From: Bradyrhizobium sp. AS23.2
GTDB taxonomy: Bacteria > Pseudomonadota > Alphaproteobacteria > Rhizobiales > Xanthobacteraceae
DNA: 64,000 nucleotides
Assembly: GCF_001908185.1 (NCBI RefSeq)
Contig: NZ_LGHM01000061.1
Location: forward strand, 1 to 64,000
Reading direction: 5' to 3'
Under the pieces are notes generated by a model. The model was not told where the DNA came from. It saw only the letters and a list, made by a program, of their open reading frames with translations, and ran no database searches. Shown piece by piece: positions 43,538 through 51,435 of this stretch; position 1 is the stretch's first letter; the number at the start of each line of letters is the position of its first letter. The translations under genes were made by a program, and so were the position numbers.

Positions 43538-43764
43538 CGGTCGCCAACTCTCTCAGAGCTTCTCGCTTGGGGGGCGTCCGCCTGCTCTGCAGACGGGCGC
43601 TCTTTCGCATCTCGCGCTGTTCGCAAGCGATCTGCTGCTCGAACCAACCCGTAAGGCGCCCCGACAGCGGCTGCCACATCCGCTGAAAGTGCATGCAATT
43701 GGACCGTTTGATCGGCGAAGGGTTGTGCTAAAGAGACACTTCGATCCATCCTGAGGATTCGCCG

Positions 43765-44520
43765 ATGGCGGCGCGCCCCACCAGCAAGACTTCCAAATCG
43801 TCAGACAAGGTCAGCGTGATCTGCCGCGCGCTGCGGCGCGCGGTCATCGAGCAGGCGCTCGAGCCCGGCGCAAAGCTGCCCGAGGATGCCCTGGGCGAAC
43901 GTTTCGGCGTTAGCCGCACCATTGCCCGCCACGCGCTGGGGCAATTGGCAGGGGAAGGCCTGGTCGAGCTGCGCCGCAACCGGATCGCGGTGGTGGCGAC
44001 CCCAAGCTGGCAGGAGGCGCGCGATGCCTTTGATATCCGTATCGAGCTCGAGCGGCTCGTGGTCCGTCAGCTCGCGGGCAAGCTGACCAAGAGCCAGATC
44101 GCCGAACTGAACGCCCATGTCGACGCCGAGCACCGCGCGCGCGGCGGCACGGATGCGGTTTCGATCCGCCTCGCTACCGAATTCCATATCCTGCTCGCGC
44201 ACATGACGAACAGCCCGATCCTTGTGCGCTATGTCAGCGAGGTCGCCTATCGCTGCTGCCTGACGCTGTCGCTCTACAGCCGGCCGCATTCGAGCGAATG
44301 CGCCATCAGCGAGCACCGCGCCATCATCGCCGCACTCGCCAAGGGCGACGAAGCCAAGGTGACGGAGTTGATGCGCCATCACCTCGATTCCGTGGCCAAT
44401 CGCGCACTGGTGGCCCCTGTCCCGCAGCGCGGCCGCGATCTCCTCGATATCCTGGCGCCCTATGCCGACGCGGTGACGGGCGACCGCGTCGTCAAGCTGC
44501 CGAGGGCGGCCCGGCGCTAA
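43765..44520 (+). CDS. GntR family regulator with FCD domain
   Basis: The 251-residue repressor has an N-terminal winged helix (KLPEDALGERFGVSRTIARH) and an all-helical FCD ligand-binding domain (about 95-225; metal-binding His in EFHILLAHM, then SSECAISEHRAIIAAL). AGGA precedes the ATG. Located between the Liv-type importer and the amidohydrolases, it probably regulates both. Its TAA stop is the first part of a palindromic repeat. Candidate binding sites are the inverted repeats at 38918-38933 and 45055-45118. Confidence 0.88.
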   Translation: MAARPTSKTSKSSDKVSVICRALRRAVIEQALEPGAKLPEDALGERFGVSRTIARHALGQLAGEGLVELRRNRIAVVATPSWQEARDAFDIRIELERLVVRQLAGKLTKSQIAELNAHVDAEHRARGGTDAVSIRLATEFHILLAHMTNSPILVRYVSEVAYRCCLTLSLYSRPHSSECAISEHRAIIAALAKGDEAKVTELMRHHLDSVANRALVAPVPQRGRDLLDILAPYADAVTGDRVVKLPRAARR

Positions 44521-44601
44521 AGCGCAATGAATTGCGCTTTAGCTTCTTATTTGCGCATGATCTTGTCGGAAAACCGCTGCACACTTTTCCGGATCATGCG
44601 C
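44519..44601. repeat. Composite palindromic repeat filling a convergent gap
   Basis: AAAGCGCAAT (44519-44528) and ATTGCGCTTT (44531-44540) form a perfect hairpin followed by a T-rich stretch. Then GCGCATGATC (44553-44562) and GGAAAA (44568-44573) pair with TTTTCC (44585-44590) and GATCATGCGC (44592-44601). It is the same two-module repeat as 21322-21409 in reverse order. The element begins in the TAA of the GntR gene and ends one base before the stop of the convergent gene. Confidence 0.8.
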
Positions 44602-44602
44602 G

Positions 44603-45019
44603 TTAGGCTTCGATGCCGCGCTGAACCAGTATGCGCTCGGCGCTGTCGTTCCAGACGTCCATCTTCACGATCTGGCCGCCCGTCACGACGAAGCGGTCGA
44701 CATAGCGATTGCCCTCGAACGGCGTGCCGTCCATCCACTCGCCATAGAGCGAGCCGACGCTGTAGACGACGGTCTCGTCCACGCCCGGGCAGACGTCGAA
44801 CCGGTCCATCTTCTTCTTGACCCAGCGATAGCGCTTCGCATTGAAGCCCGTCGGGCCGCGCGGATGGTCGAACTCGCGCCCGCCGGTAAACGTGATCACC
44901 GTGCCAGGCATCATATAGGCCGCGGCGGCGTCGGGATCGGGTATCATCGAGGCCGTCAGATAGGCCTCCACGATCTCTGCGTCGGTCATCGGGGCTTCGG
45001 CTTTTGCGGGAGCGGACAT
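44603..45019 (-). CDS. NTF2/SnoaL-like protein
   Basis: The 138-residue protein from the ATG at 45019 (GGAGA upstream) has the cone-shaped NTF2-like pattern: MTDAEIVEAYLTASMIPDPD at the N-terminal helix, then a beta-rich part ending GGQIVKMDVWNDSAER. Members are small isomerases, dehydratases or ligand-binding proteins. It is divergent from the first amidohydrolase and next to the GntR regulator, so it may process an intermediate in the same pathway. No catalytic residues can be assigned with confidence. Confidence 0.75.
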   Translation of the reverse strand: MSAPAKAEAPMTDAEIVEAYLTASMIPDPDAAAAYMMPGTVITFTGGREFDHPRGPTGFNAKRYRWVKKKMDRFDVCPGVDETVVYSVGSLYGEWMDGTPFEGNRYVDRFVVTGGQIVKMDVWNDSAERILVQRGIEA

Positions 45020-45054
45020 TGCGGGTTCTCCGGGGCGTGGATATTCTACAATTC

Positions 45055-45118
45055 CTTCCCGGAAGTGTATGCACTTTGTTTGAACAATCTTGTGATTTTT
45101 CTGCACACATTTTTGTGC
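45055..45118. promoter_or_regulatory. Divergent control region with three inverted repeats
   Basis: CTTCC-C-GGAAG (45055-45065), AAGTG-TATG-CACTT (45063-45076) and GCACA-N6-TGTGC (45103-45118) are each perfectly symmetric. They lie in an AT-rich gap between the NTF2-like gene and the first amidohydrolase. They are candidate operators, for example for the neighbouring FCD-type regulator. Confidence 0.4.
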
Positions 45119-45167
45119 TGCCAGCTCTCGCCGCTTCCGCTAGGCTGTTACAACTGAACCCGACGCC

Positions 45168-46406
45168 ATGACCCAGCCCGCCCTCGACCTGATCTTCCGT
45201 AACGCGCTGTTGCGATCATCCGCCGCACCCGTCGATATCGGCGTGAAGGGCGGCCTGATCGCTGCGATCGAGCCCAGGCTCGCCTGCGAAGCCGTCGAGA
45301 TCGATGTCGGCGGGCACCTGGCCCTGCCCGGCTTCGTCGACACCCACATCCATCTCGACAAGGCCTGCCTGCTCGGCCGCTGCGGGCACAATCACGCCAG
45401 CCTCTCGGAAGCGATCCGCGCCGTTGCCGGGATGAAAAAGGATTTTACGGTCGACGATATCTACGCGCGCGGTGCCAAGGTGCTCGAACGTGCGATCGTG
45501 CACGGCACGACGCGGATGCGCACCCATGTCGAGATCGACCCGCGCATCGCCTTGCGCGGCTTCGAGGCAGTCAAGGCGCTCAAGCACGACTATGCCTGGG
45601 CGCTCGACCTGTCGCTCTGCGTCTTCCCGCAGGAGGGCCTGACCAACGACCCCGGCAGCGAGGAACTGCTGATTCAGGCGCTGCGCGCCGGCGGCGAAGC
45701 CATCGGCGGCTGTCCCTACATGGACACTGACCCGAACGCCCATCTCGAACGCATCTTCGATCTTGCGCAGGAATTCGACGTCGACGTCGATCTTCATCTC
45801 GACTTCGATCTCGATCCATCCTGGTGGCACCTCGACGAGGTCTGCAGGCAGACCGAGCGGCGCAACTATCAAGGACGCGTCGCGATCGGCCATGCCACGA
45901 AGCTTTCCGCACTGCCGCCCGAGCGGATGAAGGCTGCCACCGCACAGCTCGCGAAAGCCGGCGTTGCCGTCACCGTGCTGCCCGCGACCGATCTTTACCT
46001 GATGGGGCGCGAAGCAACCCACAACGCACCGCGAGGGCTGACGCTCGCCCACAAGCTCGCGGGTGACGGCGTGCTGTGCTCGGTGGCGACCAACAACGTG
46101 CTCAATCCCTTCACGCCGTTCGGCGACGCCTCGCTGCTGCGGATGGCGAACTTCTATGCCAACGTCGCGCACGCCTCGGTCAACGATTTCGACACCTGCC
46201 TCGATCTCGTGACCGAACTGCCGGCGCGGCTGATGAACCTTGGCGACTACGGCATCAAGGTCGGCAATCCCGCCGATCTGGTCGTGATCGACACCCAGGA
46301 CAGCCGCTTTGCCATCGCCGAGTTGCCGGACATCGTGATGGGCTTCAAGAGCGGCCGGCAGACATTTGAGCGGCAGCGGCCCACTCTCTTTACCCCTGGA
46401 CGCTGA
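45168..46406 (+). CDS. Cytosine-deaminase-like amidohydrolase with altered metal site
   Basis: The 412-residue TIM-barrel hydrolase belongs to the cytosine deaminase/COG0402 group: DTHIHLDKACLL (metal HxH), LHLDFDLDPSWW, GHATKLSAL. Where the related protein at 46488 has the catalytic Asp (GNDNIRDS, Asp299), this one reads ATNNVLNP with Asn309. That residue is normally essential for deamination, so the enzyme may use another mechanism, act on a different bond or be inactive. No clear ribosome-binding site precedes the ATG. It is probably expressed with the second amidohydrolase and supplied by the upstream Liv-type importer. Confidence 0.8.
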   Translation: MTQPALDLIFRNALLRSSAAPVDIGVKGGLIAAIEPRLACEAVEIDVGGHLALPGFVDTHIHLDKACLLGRCGHNHASLSEAIRAVAGMKKDFTVDDIYARGAKVLERAIVHGTTRMRTHVEIDPRIALRGFEAVKALKHDYAWALDLSLCVFPQEGLTNDPGSEELLIQALRAGGEAIGGCPYMDTDPNAHLERIFDLAQEFDVDVDLHLDFDLDPSWWHLDEVCRQTERRNYQGRVAIGHATKLSALPPERMKAATAQLAKAGVAVTVLPATDLYLMGREATHNAPRGLTLAHKLAGDGVLCSVATNNVLNPFTPFGDASLLRMANFYANVAHASVNDFDTCLDLVTELPARLMNLGDYGIKVGNPADLVVIDTQDSRFAIAELPDIVMGFKSGRQTFERQRPTLFTPGR

Positions 46407-46487
46407 ACGGCCCTCGCCTTCCCGCGCATTGCGCCAAAGCCGCGTCCTGCGCAACTATCACCGCAAATCAACCGACGGAGGAACCAG

Positions 46488-47693
46488 ATGACGTTCGACA
46501 CGATCTTCCTGAACGCGCGCTTCGACGGCGGGGCTCGGCATCACATCGCGGTCAAGGACGGACGCATTGCCGCGATCACGCCCGCTGACCAGCCGCCCAG
46601 CGGCGCCGAGATGATAGACCTTGGCAATGCGCTCGTCGTGCCCGGCTTCGTCGAAGGCCACATCCATCTCGACACCAGCTTCTATGGCGACGCCTGGCGT
46701 CCGCACAAGCCGTGCACGAACGGGTTCAACGTGCATGAACGCGTCGCCTTCCAGGCCCAGAACATGGCCGAGGCCGCGCCGACGGATGTGCGTGCGCGCA
46801 ATCAGCTCGATCTCTGCATCGGCCACGGCAGCACGCAGATGCGCAGCCATGTCATGGTGGACGGCTCGGTCGGGCTGAAATCGCTCGAGACGATTTTGCG
46901 CGTGCGCGAGGAATACAAGGGGCTGATCGACATCCAGCTCGTTGCCTTTCCCCAGAGCGGCATCCTGTCGAGCCCGGGCACGCCGCAACTGCTGGACGAG
47001 GCCATCGGCCTTGGCGCCGATCTCGTCGGCGGGCTCGATCCCGCGAGCTTCGACCGCGATGTCGAAAAGCACCTCGACGTCGTGTTCGGCGTGGCGGGCC
47101 GGCACGGCGTCGACGTCGACATCCATCTGCACGACATGGGCACGCTGGGCGCTTTCGAGATCGAGCAGATCGCGGCACGCACGCGCGCGCTCGGCATGGA
47201 GGGCCATGTCGCCGTCAGCCATGCTTATGGGCTCGGCGACATCTCCATGGATCAGCTCAAGACAATCGCCGAACTCCTGGCCCGCTCCGGCGTCGCGATC
47301 ATGACGAATGCACCGGGCGCCCGGCCCTTTCCGCCGATCCTGGCTCTGCGCAACGCCGGCGTCACCGTCTTCAGTGGCAACGACAATATTCGCGATTCCT
47401 GGTGGCCCTATGGCGACGGCGACATGCTGCGCCGGGCAACGACGCTCGGCTACCGCTCGGGCTTCAATATCGACGAAGAACTGCGTGCCGCGTTCGATGT
47501 CGTCACAGAGGCCGGCGCAAAGGCGCTGCGGCTCGAAGGCTACGGCCTGCGCGTCGGCGCCAAGGCCGATTTCGTGACGCTGAACGCGGAACATGTTCCT
47601 GAAGCCGTCGTCGCGGCCCCGCAAGGTCGTTCCGTCTACAAGGATGGCAAGCTCGTCGCTTGCAACGGTAAGATTGTCGGGAAACGTGGCTAA
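46488..47693 (+). CDS. Cytosine-deaminase-like amidohydrolase
   Basis: The 401-residue metallohydrolase has EGHIHLDTSFYGD (compare the PHIHLDT motif of CodA), DIHLHDMG, VSHAYGLGD and the catalytic Asp299 in GNDNIRDSWWPYGDGD. The metal and catalytic set is complete, so it should hydrolyse a cyclic amidine or amide, possibly a pyrimidine or triazine-like ring. GGAGGAACCAG sets the start. It follows the first amidohydrolase by 81 bases in the same direction. The two differ at the catalytic Asp, which suggests successive steps or subunit specialisation. Confidence 0.85.
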   Translation: MTFDTIFLNARFDGGARHHIAVKDGRIAAITPADQPPSGAEMIDLGNALVVPGFVEGHIHLDTSFYGDAWRPHKPCTNGFNVHERVAFQAQNMAEAAPTDVRARNQLDLCIGHGSTQMRSHVMVDGSVGLKSLETILRVREEYKGLIDIQLVAFPQSGILSSPGTPQLLDEAIGLGADLVGGLDPASFDRDVEKHLDVVFGVAGRHGVDVDIHLHDMGTLGAFEIEQIAARTRALGMEGHVAVSHAYGLGDISMDQLKTIAELLARSGVAIMTNAPGARPFPPILALRNAGVTVFSGNDNIRDSWWPYGDGDMLRRATTLGYRSGFNIDEELRAAFDVVTEAGAKALRLEGYGLRVGAKADFVTLNAEHVPEAVVAAPQGRSVYKDGKLVACNGKIVGKRG

Positions 47694-47849
47694 TCATTGG
47701 GCCACTCCCATCCGATTTTACCGCTATTCCTTCCCAACGATCAGAGTCCGGTAGAATCCCGGACCGTAGCGGCGCGCATTGCACGACCGCCCGCCCGGGT
47801 CATACTGGGAGGCGCTCTGACCATCTGCGTTCAATGGGGAAGTAGGGAT

Positions 47850-48176
47850 ATGTTCAGCGCATTCAGCAGCATCGATTACAACTCCATTCGCGCCAAGACG
47901 CCCGCCGAGACGGCGGTCAAGCGACTGAACGGCATCGGCGAAGTTTTGTCGGGCCTCGATATGTCGACCATCCAGACGCAGGACGATATGGCCCATGCGC
48001 TCTGGACGCTCGATACCGCCGACAAGTGCATTCGCACGATCCTCACCGAGTTCCGCACCGAGCGCGCCAAGGACCAGGTCGTCCGCGAAGCCAAGGGCCT
48101 GCTCGACCTGATCGCGCTCGCCCGCGATGAGATCTCGGGCTATCGCGACGACAACGCGTTCAGCCTTAGCGCTTGA
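47850..48176 (+). CDS. Small helical protein of unknown function
   Basis: The 108-residue soluble, mostly helical protein begins MFSAFSSIDYNSIRAKTPAE and ends NAFSLSA. The ATG at 47850 is preceded by GTAGGG; the longer frame from 47697 has no such support. Its last 11 bases overlap the end of the convergent dehydrogenase gene. I do not recognise a family. Regular heptad-like spacing of hydrophobic residues suggests a coiled coil or helical bundle. Confidence 0.6.
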   Translation: MFSAFSSIDYNSIRAKTPAETAVKRLNGIGEVLSGLDMSTIQTQDDMAHALWTLDTADKCIRTILTEFRTERAKDQVVREAKGLLDLIALARDEISGYRDDNAFSLSA

Positions 48177-49080
48177 TCTTCGCGAGGATGCGATCCGCCT
48201 CGGTGCGCCAATCGGGGCTGCGGGCGAACTCCTTCGTTCCCTTTGTGCCGAACAGGCCTTCGTCGGCAAGATCGGCCACCCAGGCCTGACGCTCGGCCGT
48301 GCCCTGCGCGGACCACGGCGTCAGCCCGGCCTCACGCACAGTCTCCGCGACCTCGCGCACCTCTTCGGCACGGCGGCGGCCGTGCTCGATCACGCGCTGG
48401 AAGAAATAGGCGCCCTGCTTCTCCCAGTTGATACCCGGGAACGTCTCTGCAAGTGAGGCCAGTACGGCATCCTCGACGCCATAGGCGCGCGCGGTGGTGA
48501 AGCTCTCGATGACCATGGCTTCCAGGCCCTTGATCATGATGCTGCGGCACATCTTCACCGCGGAGGACACACCGAGCTTGTCGCTCGCAACCTTCGCCGC
48601 AAAACCGATTGCGTTCAGAAGCGGCTCCAACTCCTTCGCGCCGGGACCGCCGAGCAGCAGCGGCACCTTGATGCGATAAGGCGGTACCGAGGTCATCACC
48701 GCACCCTCGACATAACGTCCGCCGGCCCCGTCGATCAGCGCGGCGGCGCGCTGCTTGGCACCGGGAGATGCCGAGTTGAAATCCAGGAACCAGGTGCCCT
48801 GGTTGACCGCCGCGGCGCAGGCTCTTGCCACCGGCACGGCCTGGCTCGCCGTGACCGCGGAGACGATGAAATCGGATTTCGCGGTCAGCTCAGCGTGGGA
48901 GGCCGCAAGCCCAACGCCGAATTTCGCCGCATGCTCTTTCAGGGACGCGCCCTGCTCGCTTCCAAGCTTGATGTCAAAAGCGGCGACCTTGATGTCCTGC
49001 TGGCGCAGGTCTTCGGCCAGGATCCTGCCGACCTCGCCATAACCAACCACCCCGATCTGCCATCGTTTCGGATCCGACAT
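48166..49080 (-). CDS. NAD(P)-dependent dehydrogenase, 6-phosphogluconate/3-hydroxyisobutyrate DH-like
   Basis: The 304-residue enzyme has an N-terminal Rossmann motif IGVVGYGEVGRILAEDL and a C-terminal helical domain of the DUF1932 type (KMCRSIMIKGLEAMVIES). Family members oxidise beta-hydroxyacids. It is the last gene of the aromatic-ring-cleavage operon and overlaps the preceding gene by one base. It could oxidise a hydroxy-acid or hemiacetal intermediate of that route. It is not of the Gfo/Idh/MocA fold of LigC, so equivalence to the known semialdehyde dehydrogenase cannot be assumed. Confidence 0.78.
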   Translation of the reverse strand: MSDPKRWQIGVVGYGEVGRILAEDLRQQDIKVAAFDIKLGSEQGASLKEHAAKFGVGLAASHAELTAKSDFIVSAVTASQAVPVARACAAAVNQGTWFLDFNSASPGAKQRAAALIDGAGGRYVEGAVMTSVPPYRIKVPLLLGGPGAKELEPLLNAIGFAAKVASDKLGVSSAVKMCRSIMIKGLEAMVIESFTTARAYGVEDAVLASLAETFPGINWEKQGAYFFQRVIEHGRRRAEEVREVAETVREAGLTPWSAQGTAERQAWVADLADEGLFGTKGTKEFARSPDWRTEADRILAKIKR

Positions 49081-49949
49081 CAGTTCAGTCCTCGCGTCGT
49101 CTCATCGAACAGCTCCTCGACCGCATAGCGGCGCGGGATCAGCGCCTGTTGGAATGCGTAGTCGATGATCAGCTCCAAAGGGTTCCTGTTCGCCTCGATC
49201 CCGAACGGAACGAGGTCCGGCGTTGCCGCTGGCCCCACCTGTTCCTTGTTTCGATTGAGGAGATCATAGACGCCCGCGACCACGTCGGGATGCGATTTCG
49301 CGAGCTTCTCGGTCACGACCACGAGATGATTGACCGGCACGATACCGCGACGGGCATACCATTTCGCGGCTTCCGCGGCCGGATCAGGGAATAGCGGCTT
49401 CAGCCTCGCATCGTTCGAGGTCTCGCCGAGGACGGCGTCGAGCTCACCGTCGAGCAGCATCTGCAGGATCTTCTTGTCCTTCGGTGCACGCTCGGTGGTG
49501 TCGACATATTCGGCGACGTGCGGGTCCTCGAACGTCACCCAGCGGATCTTGTCGAGATTGACGCCGTAGTCGTTGGCGAGAATGCCCCTGATCCAGGCGC
49601 CCGTCGTCGTCGTGAACGAGCGGATGCCGACGCGCTTGTCTTCGAGATCGGACGGTCCGAGCGTTCCACTCTGGGGATTGTAGAGCGCATAGGAATGCTG
49701 GAAGCGGCCGAGCATGGTCGCCGGCAGCAGCACCAGCGGCTTGCCGTGCGCCTTCGCCATCAGATAGGTGACGATCGCCATCTCGCAGACGTCGAAGGCC
49801 TGCTCGCGCACCATCGGCTTGAACGCAGTGTTGGTCGGCGTGTACTCGATGAAGTCCAGGTCGAAGAGGTCGGAGCGGAGCTCGCCGCTCTTCACCACCT
49901 GGACATGGGGGTGACTGCCGAGCACGGCCTTCAGCTTGAGACGATCCAT
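49080..49949 (-). CDS. 4,5-dihydroxyphthalate decarboxylase-like protein
   Basis: The 289-residue protein has a periplasmic-binding-protein type II fold but no signal peptide (MDRLKLKAVLGSHPHVQVVK). This is the pattern of 4,5-dihydroxyphthalate decarboxylases (Pht5), which turn 4,5-dihydroxyphthalate into protocatechuate in the cytoplasm. Recognisable regions are EMAIVTYLMAKAHGKPLVLL and VGIRSFTTTTGAWIRG. It lies in an operon for the later steps of protocatechuate/gallate meta-cleavage, which supports a related decarboxylation. A binding or other decarboxylase role remains possible. Confidence 0.7.
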   Translation of the reverse strand: MDRLKLKAVLGSHPHVQVVKSGELRSDLFDLDFIEYTPTNTAFKPMVREQAFDVCEMAIVTYLMAKAHGKPLVLLPATMLGRFQHSYALYNPQSGTLGPSDLEDKRVGIRSFTTTTGAWIRGILANDYGVNLDKIRWVTFEDPHVAEYVDTTERAPKDKKILQMLLDGELDAVLGETSNDARLKPLFPDPAAEAAKWYARRGIVPVNHLVVVTEKLAKSHPDVVAGVYDLLNRNKEQVGPAATPDLVPFGIEANRNPLELIIDYAFQQALIPRRYAVEELFDETTRGLN

Positions 49950-49973
49950 CCGCCCGCTCCGCTTCTCTTCGCC

Positions 49974-50657
49974 CTAGACGTCCTCGGGATTGTCGACGTA
50001 GACGAGCCCGGCCTTCGCGAGCGCCTCGCGCATACTGTACATGTCGAGGCCCAGCTCGCCCGAGGCCAGCCGCTTGCGCTTGCCGCCTTCATCGGCGTTG
50101 CGCTTCTTCGCCTTCTCGGCGACCTCGGCCGCATAGCGTTTGGGCACCACCACCACACCGTCGTCATCGGCCACGATGATATCGCCGGGATCGACGTTGA
50201 CGCCGGCGCAAACGACGGGGACGTTGACCGAGCCGAGCGTGGCCTTGACTGTCCCCTTGGCCGAGACCGCGCGGGACCACACCGGGAAGTTCATCTCGTG
50301 CAGTGCTTTGACGTCGCGGCAGCCGGCATCGATGATCAGCCCCTGCACGCCGCGCGCCTTGAGCGAGGTCGCGAGCAGCTCGCCGAACATGCCGTCGGTG
50401 TTGTCAGTGGCGCAGCCGACGACGAGGATGTCGCCCTTTTTGCACTGCTCGACGGCGACATGGATCATCCAGTTGTCACCGGGCTGCGCCAGCACTGTGA
50501 CGGCGGGACCTGCAATCGCCGCGCCCGGCCACACCGGCCGCAAATACGGCTTCATCAGACCGACGCGGCCATAGGCCTCGTGAACCGTCGAGACGCCGTA
50601 CTCCGCCATCCCGGCGGGATCGGCACGCTTGATGTTGCGAACGACGACCGGCTTCAT
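49974..50657 (-). CDS. ligK: 4-carboxy-4-hydroxy-2-oxoadipate aldolase
   Basis: The 227-residue RraA-fold class II aldolase splits 4-carboxy-4-hydroxy-2-oxoadipate into pyruvate and oxaloacetate, the last step of protocatechuate 4,5-cleavage and of gallate degradation. The metal and substrate motif is [13 protein letters not shown], and TVHEAYGR and VQCKKGD-like segments also match LigK/GalC. It overlaps the GalB-type hydratase gene by ATGA, so the two consecutive enzymes are probably co-translated. As in other members, it may also decarboxylate oxaloacetate. Confidence 0.88.
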   Translation of the reverse strand: MKPVVVRNIKRADPAGMAEYGVSTVHEAYGRVGLMKPYLRPVWPGAAIAGPAVTVLAQPGDNWMIHVAVEQCKKGDILVVGCATDNTDGMFGELLATSLKARGVQGLIIDAGCRDVKALHEMNFPVWSRAVSAKGTVKATLGSVNVPVVCAGVNVDPGDIIVADDDGVVVVPKRYAAEVAEKAKKRNADEGGKRKRLASGELGLDMYSMREALAKAGLVYVDNPEDV

Positions 50658-51367
50658 GCGAGCACCTCCTCGACCGTCGGGAACAGGCGCTGATAGGCCT
50701 CACCATAGGTCATGGGCACGCCGGTGTTGCGGCTGCCCTGGATGCCGCGGTTGAGCGCAACGCGCTCGTAATAGCCCCAGAGATGTTTTTGCGCGGCCAG
50801 GATCTGGAAGGCCTCGTACTTCTCCTTCCAGACCTCGTCGATCTTGAGGATCAGGTTAGGTTTGTAGTTGCATTGCTCCGGCTGGTGCGGCTCGAACAGG
50901 AACACCGGCGGCGCGGAGTACTTGTACTGCGCGCCGGGCTTGTGGCCCATGGCCTGCGCGACGACGCGGGTCTCCTGCGCGAAATGCGCCGCGTTCGGAT
51001 GGTCGAAATTATAGGGGTCTTCCAGCGCATGCGTCAGCACGAAGCTGGGATTGAGCTCGCGGTAGATGTCGACCATGCGGTCGAAATGCGCCTCGTTGAG
51101 CTTCAGCGGATAGTCGCCGCAGTCGAAGAACTCAATCTCCGCCCCCAGCAGCTTGGCGGCCCGCTCCGCCTCGTCCTTGCGGCCGGCCTTGACCGATTCA
51201 AGCGTCGCGCCCTTTTCCTTCCAGGCGAACTGGCTTTCGCCGCGCTCGCCGAAGGACATGCAGACGATCTTCATGCGAAAACCCTTCTTCGCATGCAGCG
51301 CGATGGCGCCGCCGGCGCGCCAGACGAAATCGCCCGGATGGGCGGCAATCACGAGACCTGTTTTCAT
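50654..51367 (-). CDS. galB: 4-oxalomesaconate hydratase, GalB (PIG-L) type
   Basis: The 237-residue zinc-dependent PIG-L-fold protein has the N-terminal metal motif in the variant [15 protein letters not shown] and [13 protein letters not shown] later. The DFVWRAGG variant is what I recall for GalB, the hydratase that turns 4-oxalomesaconate into 4-carboxy-4-hydroxy-2-oxoadipate, rather than for sugar deacetylases. The start at 51367 (GGGAG upstream) avoids an atypical 24-residue extension. The overlap with the aldolase gene strongly supports this function. Confidence 0.85.
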   Translation of the reverse strand: MKTGLVIAAHPGDFVWRAGGAIALHAKKGFRMKIVCMSFGERGESQFAWKEKGATLESVKAGRKDEAERAAKLLGAEIEFFDCGDYPLKLNEAHFDRMVDIYRELNPSFVLTHALEDPYNFDHPNAAHFAQETRVVAQAMGHKPGAQYKYSAPPVFLFEPHQPEQCNYKPNLILKIDEVWKEKYEAFQILAAQKHLWGYYERVALNRGIQGSRNTGVPMTYGEAYQRLFPTVEEVLA

Positions 51368-51435
51368 GGGACAAACTCCCCTCTTTCGTTCGTAAGCATC
51401 ATCGGCTGCCTGCGTCATGCAGGAAGCCGGTTCAT

